Part shown: piece by piece, positions 59,672-64,000 of the stretch
How positions within the stretch are numbered: the first letter of the stretch is position 1
Layout of the letters: every line of letters starts with the position of its first letter
Source: Halorientalis sp. LT38
Lineage (GTDB): Archaea; Halobacteriota; Halobacteria; Halobacteriales; Haloarculaceae
Direction of reading: 5' to 3'
Length of the DNA: 64,000 bases
NCBI RefSeq assembly: GCF_037031225.1
Contig: NZ_JAYEZN010000001.1
Location: 2,852,001-2,916,000 of the forward strand
Notes under the pieces: model-generated
Seen by the model: only the letters and a program-made list of their open reading frames with translations
The model's database searches: none
Told to the model about the DNA's origin: nothing
Program-made: the position numbers and the translations under genes

Positions 59672-60073
59672 ATGGTAGAGACGTTGTACAGCGACGAAGG
59701 GGTCTGTACCATCCGCTGGGACGGGCAGATCGACGCGGTCGTCGTCGAGTGGGAGGGGGACATTGGCGGCGAGGACTACCGGCGGGGGCTGGACCGGGCG
59801 CTCGAGGCGATTCGCGAGCGGGACGCGAGCAAACTCCTCACCGACAGCCAGGCACAGGGACTGATGGCTGAGGCAGACAAGACCTGGACGATCGAGGACT
59901 GGGTGCCGCGGGCGAAATCGACTGGCCTCGAGTACGTGGCCGTGGTCTACCCCGCGGACCAGTCGGCCCGGGTGACGGTGGACATGATGGCCAGAGAGCA
60001 GCCCTACACCGACCTCGAGCGGCTCTTCACGGACGACTGGTCGGAAGCGCGGGACTGGATCGGAACGAAGTGA
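59672..60073 (+). CDS. STAS-like (SpoIIAA-like) protein, haloarchaeal
   Basis: A 133-residue protein (MVETLYSDEGVCTIRWDGQI). The predicted order of strands and helices (VEWEGDIGGEDYRRGLDRALEAI, KLLTDSQAQGLMAEADKTWTIEDWVP, LEYVAVVYPADQSARVTVDM) resembles the STAS/SpoIIAA-like fold of proteins found in bacteria and haloarchaea. No phospho-serine site is evident. Function is unknown. It begins about 120 bp after cdc48. Confidence 0.65.
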   Translation: MVETLYSDEGVCTIRWDGQIDAVVVEWEGDIGGEDYRRGLDRALEAIRERDASKLLTDSQAQGLMAEADKTWTIEDWVPRAKSTGLEYVAVVYPADQSARVTVDMMAREQPYTDLERLFTDDWSEARDWIGTK

Positions 60074-60139
60074 CAGCGAAAGGCGGCCCGCAGAATCGCT
60101 CGCCTCGTGCGGTGTGACTCGACGACCAGTGGACTCGGA

Positions 60140-61282
60140 TTACAGTTCGCCGAGTTTGCGGAGCAACTGGCCGCGGTACTCCTCGTCGGATCGGACGTCT
60201 TTCAGCTCGAGCACGTTGCGTTCGAGCTTGTCGAGCGCGACGTTGAAGGACTGTTCCGACCCGTACCCCTCGCCGGAGCCGGCGATCTGGCCCTCGGTGG
60301 TCCGCAGGCGGATCTGACACTGGATCAGGGGCGTGCCGCGGAGCTTCTCCTTGTGCTCGTGGAAGCGGACGTGGGCGTGGCGCACCTGCATGTCGCTGTA
60401 CTTGTCGACGACGCTCTCGATGTCCTGGCGGACGGTGTCACGGGAGAGCGTCTCGAGCAGCTTGATGTTCGTGATCTGGACGTCCATGTGCTCCTCCTCC
60501 GTGTAGGTCAGCGCCCGCAGGACGTCCGTCTTGGTGAGGATGCCGACCACCTGGCCGTCGTCGCCCTCCGGGGTGACGACGAGGCCGTTGTAGTCGTTCT
60601 CGATCATCCGGCTCACTGCGGAGCGGACCGACTCCGAGAGGTCGGTCGTGGCGACCGGGCTCGACATCACGTCGTAGACGGGGATGTCGAGGATGCGGTC
60701 GTTGCCGCCCGCGCGCTCGCCGCGCGTGGACTTGTCCATGTCGCGGACGACCACGTCGACGATGTCGTGGGTGGTGAGCATTCCGGAGAGCAGGCCGTCC
60801 TCGTCGAGGACCGGTACGCGCGAGATGCCGTGTTCCCGGAGGAGGTTGATCGCCTGCCCGATGTGGGTGTCCTCGGAGACCGTCACGACGTTCTCGGTGT
60901 AGATGTCACCGACCTCGAGCGCGTCGAGGTGTTCGAGCACCGCCTCGAGGATCGCGTTGGTGGTGACGATCCCCCAGAGGCGGCCGGCCTCGAAGACGGG
61001 TGCGATCTTCGTCCCGCCCTCGACGAGGACGCGGGCGACCTCCCGGACGTCGTCGGTCCGTTCGACCTTCGGCGCCGAGACGACGAGCGACTCGGCCTTG
61101 GCGTCGTCCTGGACGTGGGACTGGAGCAGCTGCCGGCGTCCGATCACGCCCTCGTACTCCCCGTCGGCCGTGACGATGATCCCGCGGGGGTTCTTGCGCT
61201 CGAATATCGAGCGGACCTTCGCCAGCCGCTCGGTGGCGTCGACTTCGATATAATCACTGGTCGCGATATCGGCGATATCCAT
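60140..61282 (-). CDS. Four-CBS protein with C-terminal HPF/YfiA-like domain
   Basis: A 380-residue protein (MDIADIATSDYIEVDATERL). Four CBS domains run from about 1 to 255; each has an IxPV-type strand and a TxxD-like end (GIIVTADGEYEGVIGRRQLLQ; IAPVFEAGRLWGIVTTNAI; SRVPVLDEDGLLSGMLTTHDIVD; GLVVTPEGDDGQVVGILTKTDVLR). The C-terminal 115 residues read DVQITNIKLLETLSRDTVRQDIESVVDKYSDMQVRHAHVRFHEH, with the strand-helix pattern of ribosome hibernation factors. Adenylate sensing by CBS coupled to ribosome binding is the inference. It is convergent with the STAS-like gene. Confidence 0.8.
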   Translation of the reverse strand: MDIADIATSDYIEVDATERLAKVRSIFERKNPRGIIVTADGEYEGVIGRRQLLQSHVQDDAKAESLVVSAPKVERTDDVREVARVLVEGGTKIAPVFEAGRLWGIVTTNAILEAVLEHLDALEVGDIYTENVVTVSEDTHIGQAINLLREHGISRVPVLDEDGLLSGMLTTHDIVDVVVRDMDKSTRGERAGGNDRILDIPVYDVMSSPVATTDLSESVRSAVSRMIENDYNGLVVTPEGDDGQVVGILTKTDVLRALTYTEEEHMDVQITNIKLLETLSRDTVRQDIESVVDKYSDMQVRHAHVRFHEHKEKLRGTPLIQCQIRLRTTEGQIAGSGEGYGSEQSFNVALDKLERNVLELKDVRSDEEYRGQLLRKLGEL

Positions 61283-61512
61283 CGTAATCTCCCGTTTTTG
61301 CTTGGCTGCCCGGGGTAATCAAACTTCCCAGTGGTTCCGGGCCACCGGGGATCGCCGAAACCGGCTTCCCCTGGCGATTCGGCCGCCCCCGATCCGCGGG
61401 ACGCCACCCCACGGGACATTATATCGGTATAAGGGATCGAATGTGGTATTACGCCAACCAGAGGAACGCTTTAGGGGAGTGATTCACGTTTTTTACACGG
61501 GAGGGGACACCA

Positions 61513-62010
61513 ATGTCAACCAACACAGACTCACTACGACTGGAGCTCTACGTCCGGACGCTCTCGCCGCCGGGTGCACGCACGCGACAGGAGGAGGTCA
61601 TCGAGCGCCTCCAGCGCCTCGAAGACGAGGGGCAGATCACCGACTTCTACGTCAAGGTCTGGGGGCGCCAGATCGACCCGACCACCAACGCCGCCGACAC
61701 GGATCAGGGCCAGTTCATCCTCAACCGGATCGCCGAGTTCAAGCAGTGGGCGCTGGCCGAGAACACCACGCTCGAGTCGTTCTACCAGACCCACGAACAG
61801 TCCTCCTCGATCACCGGGCAGGACCACACCACCATCGTCCTCCCGAAGATGGGCCTGGCCGAGTACGAGGGCACCGAACTCCAGCAGGTCACGCCCTGCA
61901 CCGAGGGCGACGAGGTCACGAGCGTGATCAATCACCTCGACGAGCTCGAACGCCGCCTGACGGACCAGCCGACCGAACTAGTCGCCCCGACGCCGGTCGC
62001 CGAGGAGTAA
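61513..62010 (+). CDS. Small HTH-domain protein, haloarchaeal conserved
   Basis: A 165-residue protein (MSTNTDSLRLELYVRTLSPP). The N-terminal part (RQEEVIERLQRLEDEGQITDFYVKVWGRQI) looks like a DNA- or RNA-binding helix-turn-helix with a wing, and the middle has FYQTHEQSSSITGQDHTTIVLPKMGLAEYEG. The ATG is preceded by a Shine-Dalgarno-like gggaggggac about 6 nt away. Its role is unknown. The promoter region has a ttatatcggtataa block near 61417-61431. Confidence 0.65.
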   Translation: MSTNTDSLRLELYVRTLSPPGARTRQEEVIERLQRLEDEGQITDFYVKVWGRQIDPTTNAADTDQGQFILNRIAEFKQWALAENTTLESFYQTHEQSSSITGQDHTTIVLPKMGLAEYEGTELQQVTPCTEGDEVTSVINHLDELERRLTDQPTELVAPTPVAEE

Positions 62011-62015
62011 CCCGA

Positions 62016-63530
62016 TCAGCGGTCGCTCGTCGTCAGGAACTCGAATTTCGCGCCCGCGTCACTGTCCTCGCCGAGTTCGACCTCCCAGCCGTGGGCGGCG
62101 GCGATCTGTTCGACGGTGGCCAACCCGACGCCGCTCCCGCCCTCCGTTGTGGAGTACCCGAACTCGAACACGTCGTCGCGCTCCGCGACGGGGATTCCCG
62201 GGCCGTCGTCCGCCACCGCGAACCCGCCACGGAGGCTGCTGATCCGAACGGTCACCTCGGGGCCGCCGTGTTCGATCGCGTTGCGGAAGAGATTCTCCAG
62301 CAACTGCTGGAGGCGACTCCGATCACACGACACTGCGAGGTCCGGCGCCACCTCCAGGGAGGCCGCGCCCGTCTGCACGGTCTCCCAGGCGTCGGTCGCG
62401 ACGGCAGTCATCCGCACCTCCTCGGTGTCCTGGACCGTGTCGCCGGCGCGAGTCATCGTGAGTACGTCGTCGATGAGCGTCTCCATGCGCTCGTGTGCTC
62501 GCTGGATCACCGGCAGGTGGTCGCTCTCGCAGTCCCGGGACAGCAGTTCGACCCGTTGGAGCGCAACGCCCAGCGGGTTCCGCAGATCGTGAGAGACGAT
62601 GGTCGCGAACTGTTCGAGTCGGTCGTTCTGCCTGCGGAGGCGCTCCTCGGTGAGTTCGCGCTCGAGCGCCGATCCCACCCACCGGCCCATGAGGTCGACC
62701 AGCGTCACGTCCCACTCCGAGAACGTCCCGTCGCGCGCGGTGGTGTCGTAGAAACAGAAGGTCCCGTACACGTCACCGTCGACGAGTACCGGCGTCCCGA
62801 GGTAACAGCTGATCCCCCACTCCGCGTATCCTGCCTTTTCGGTCAGTTCCGGGTGTTCCCCGGCCACGTCGCCCGCGACGAGACGCTCTTCGTCGAGCAC
62901 CACGCGCTCGCAGTGCGTGACTTCCAGGTCCACGACGTCCCCGACTTCGATCGCGTCGTCCGGTGACCTGACGACCTCGAAGACGTACTTCTCGTCCCGG
63001 ACCCGGGACAGCGAGCCGTAGTCGGTTCCCAGTTCCCGACACCCGATCGCCAGCAGCTCCTGAACGCGCCCATCGAAGGCGAGATCCTGATTCGAGATCA
63101 CCTCATAGATCTCCCGAAGCACCGTTTCCTGGGTCTCCAGTTGCTCGCGCTGGCGCTTGCGCTCGGTCACGTCCCGGAAGTATACCGATAGTCCCGAGGC
63201 CGATGGATAGGCGGTAATCTCGAACCACGCTTCCAGGGGGTCGTACTGGGCCTCGAACGACACCTGTGACTGCGTCCGCATCGCCTCGCGATAGTGCTCC
63301 TCGAACCGCGTCCCCGTCAGCTCCGGAATCGCGTTCCAGATCACCCGTCCCTCGAGCTTCGCGTCGGACTGCTCCACGCTCATCGCCTCACTGACGACCC
63401 GCTTCGCCCGCTCGTTCAGATACGTGAACTGCCAGTCTTCGTCCAGGGCCATGAACGCGTCCGTCATCCGGTCCAGCGAGTCTTCGACGTGTTCTGCATC
63501 GAACGGACCATTCCCCTCGCCGGAATCCAT
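62016..63530 (-). CDS. PAS-GAF histidine kinase
   Basis: A 504-residue kinase with ATG at 63528-63530 (MDSGEGNGPFDAEHVEDSLD). The N-terminal PAS domain (about 15-135) is followed by a GAF domain (about 145-285: YGSLSRVRDEKYVFEVV, GISCYLGTPVLVDGDVYGTFCFYD), HisKA with His314 in VSHDLRNPLGVALQR, and HATPase (LENLFRNAIEHGGPE, VADDGPGIPVAERDD, GSGVGLATVEQIAA). No membrane segments are present. A TATA-like ggttaagca lies about 29 nt before the start, on the minus strand. Confidence 0.93.
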   Translation of the reverse strand: MDSGEGNGPFDAEHVEDSLDRMTDAFMALDEDWQFTYLNERAKRVVSEAMSVEQSDAKLEGRVIWNAIPELTGTRFEEHYREAMRTQSQVSFEAQYDPLEAWFEITAYPSASGLSVYFRDVTERKRQREQLETQETVLREIYEVISNQDLAFDGRVQELLAIGCRELGTDYGSLSRVRDEKYVFEVVRSPDDAIEVGDVVDLEVTHCERVVLDEERLVAGDVAGEHPELTEKAGYAEWGISCYLGTPVLVDGDVYGTFCFYDTTARDGTFSEWDVTLVDLMGRWVGSALERELTEERLRRQNDRLEQFATIVSHDLRNPLGVALQRVELLSRDCESDHLPVIQRAHERMETLIDDVLTMTRAGDTVQDTEEVRMTAVATDAWETVQTGAASLEVAPDLAVSCDRSRLQQLLENLFRNAIEHGGPEVTVRISSLRGGFAVADDGPGIPVAERDDVFEFGYSTTEGGSGVGLATVEQIAAAHGWEVELGEDSDAGAKFEFLTTSDR

Positions 63531-63695
63531 TCCGACGTACAAGGAACGGCGCGCGGTTAAGCATTCGCGCCGGCTCACGGGACGAATCACGGCGTCGGCC
63601 CCGCGTGCCCCGTCGAGGATCGCCTCGTCAACGGCCGTCAGGGGGATTGGTATCCTTCGTCGAACGGTCTTCAAAAATGTCAGAAAGCCGGGGGA

Positions 63696-63770
63696 TGGGT
63701 TCGGACGGATTTGAACCGTCGGCCTCCTCCATGTCAAGGAGGTGTCGTAACCGGTCTAGACCACGAACCC
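63696..63770 (-). tRNA. tRNA-Val, anticodon GAC
   Basis: A 75-nt cloverleaf on the minus strand. The acceptor stem is gggttcg paired with cgaaccc, the anticodon stem is cctcc/ggagg with a ttgacat loop (anticodon GAC, reading GUC and GUU valine codons), and the T loop contains ttcaaat. The discriminator base is A and no CCA is encoded. No intron is evident. Confidence 0.93.
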
Positions 63771-63905
63771 GCGCTGACTCCATCACACCGTAATCCGCAG
63801 TGGTAATTGAAGGTTTCGGATTGGAGAACGCCGTCCCGTCCGGCACTCGTGCCCGTCTCACACGGCCTCGGCCACCTGCGCTCGCGCCACGCCCGTCCCG
63901 ACACG

Positions 63906-63938
63906 CTTAAGATGATGAACGGATTTGTACATCATAAG
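63906..63938 (+). promoter_or_regulatory. Inverted repeat overlapping the TATA region of the last gene
   Basis: The arms ctta-aga-tgatg (63906-63917) and catcataag (63930-63938) form an interrupted palindrome with a 12-nt spacer. The right arm contains atcataag, which sits about 28 nt before the ATG at 63964 and so may be the TATA box. A repressor bound here would block transcription; this is inference. Confidence 0.45.
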
Positions 63939-63963
63939 CCGAATCAGTTCACTGGTGTCCACA

Positions 63964-64000
63964 ATGCAGGCATACATCGAACGAGTCACGGAGGGCGAGG
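63964..64000 (+). CDS. trpD: Probable anthranilate phosphoribosyltransferase (5' end only)
   Basis: Only twelve codons are present: MQAYIERVTEGE. This short start resembles haloarchaeal TrpD N-termini (Tyr-Ile-Glu-Arg-Val-x-Glu-Gly-Glu), which catalyse phosphoribosylation of anthranilate in tryptophan synthesis. The match is too short to be firm and other genes could begin this way. The upstream inverted repeat could be a tryptophan-responsive operator. Confidence 0.4.
   Translation, partial: MQAYIERVTEGE

Overview
The window is a stretch of a haloarchaeal (class Halobacteria) chromosome. The signs are very high GC, acidic proteins, many Tat (twin-arginine) lipoproteins with a lipobox, leaderless archaeal promoters with TATA boxes about 27 nt before the start codon, and archaeal marker genes: archaeosine tRNA-guanine transglycosylase, DnaG primase, RadB, ribosomal protein S8e, Cdc48/VAT and PstS with SpoVT-AbrB/PhoU regulators. 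There is no rRNA, IS element, integrase or CRISPR array. One tRNA (tRNA-Val, GAC) lies near the right end. Genes are densely packed, often with 1-20 bp overlaps.

Layout. 1-4.8 kb: partial tgtA, NUDIX, cupin, acetoacetate-decarboxylase-like enzyme, a ribbon-helix-helix protein, pterin dehydratase plus an LWR-salt protein, and an MFS transporter. 4.8-9 kb: a heme/siroheme block (hemA, precorrin-2 dehydrogenase, fused siroheme decarboxylase AhbAB), then DUF5778 and two near-identical cold-shock genes. 9-14 kb: two tail-to-tail cis-prenyltransferase genes, a DUF92 membrane protein, a GNAT enzyme and dnaG. 14-20 kb: a CsaA-like tRNA-binding protein, a small membrane protein, and an operon of a subtilisin/NosD-like chimera with an ABC ATPase and permease. 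20-25 kb: DUF6293 regulator, DUF1405 protein, pdxS and a large triple-repeat membrane protein. 25-40 kb: mostly housekeeping (thrB, mch, pyrF, phosphoglycolate phosphatase, GTPase, rps8e) with conserved haloarchaeal hypotheticals. 40-47.5 kb: the phosphate block, a divergent AbrB-PhoU regulator facing pstS-pstC-pstA-pstB-phoU. 47.5-54.9 kb: lipoprotein, radB, two PH-like membrane proteins, an RNase H-fold protein, a large lipoprotein of the thiol-activated (cholesterol-dependent) cytolysin family, and larC. 54.9-64 kb: two multi-domain histidine kinases, cdc48, a CBS/HPF fusion, an HTH protein, tRNA-Val, and the first codons of a probable trpD.

Main points of interest: (1) the archaeal cytolysin-family lipoprotein at 51.1-53.1 kb; (2) a composite three-hairpin element found twice (2435-2525 on the minus strand, 20918-21001 on the plus strand), each time at the 3' end of a gene in sense orientation, with a conserved 11-nt loop and stems that change compensatorily; (3) a pair of cis-prenyltransferase genes whose motifs look complementary, suggesting a heteromeric enzyme; (4) a triple-repeat membrane protein with a C-terminal DUF6114-like domain; (5) the subtilisin/NosD fusion with a NosFY-like transporter; (6) a repeated sequence element between the divergent phosphate genes. 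All family assignments come from reading motifs in the translations; no search was run.
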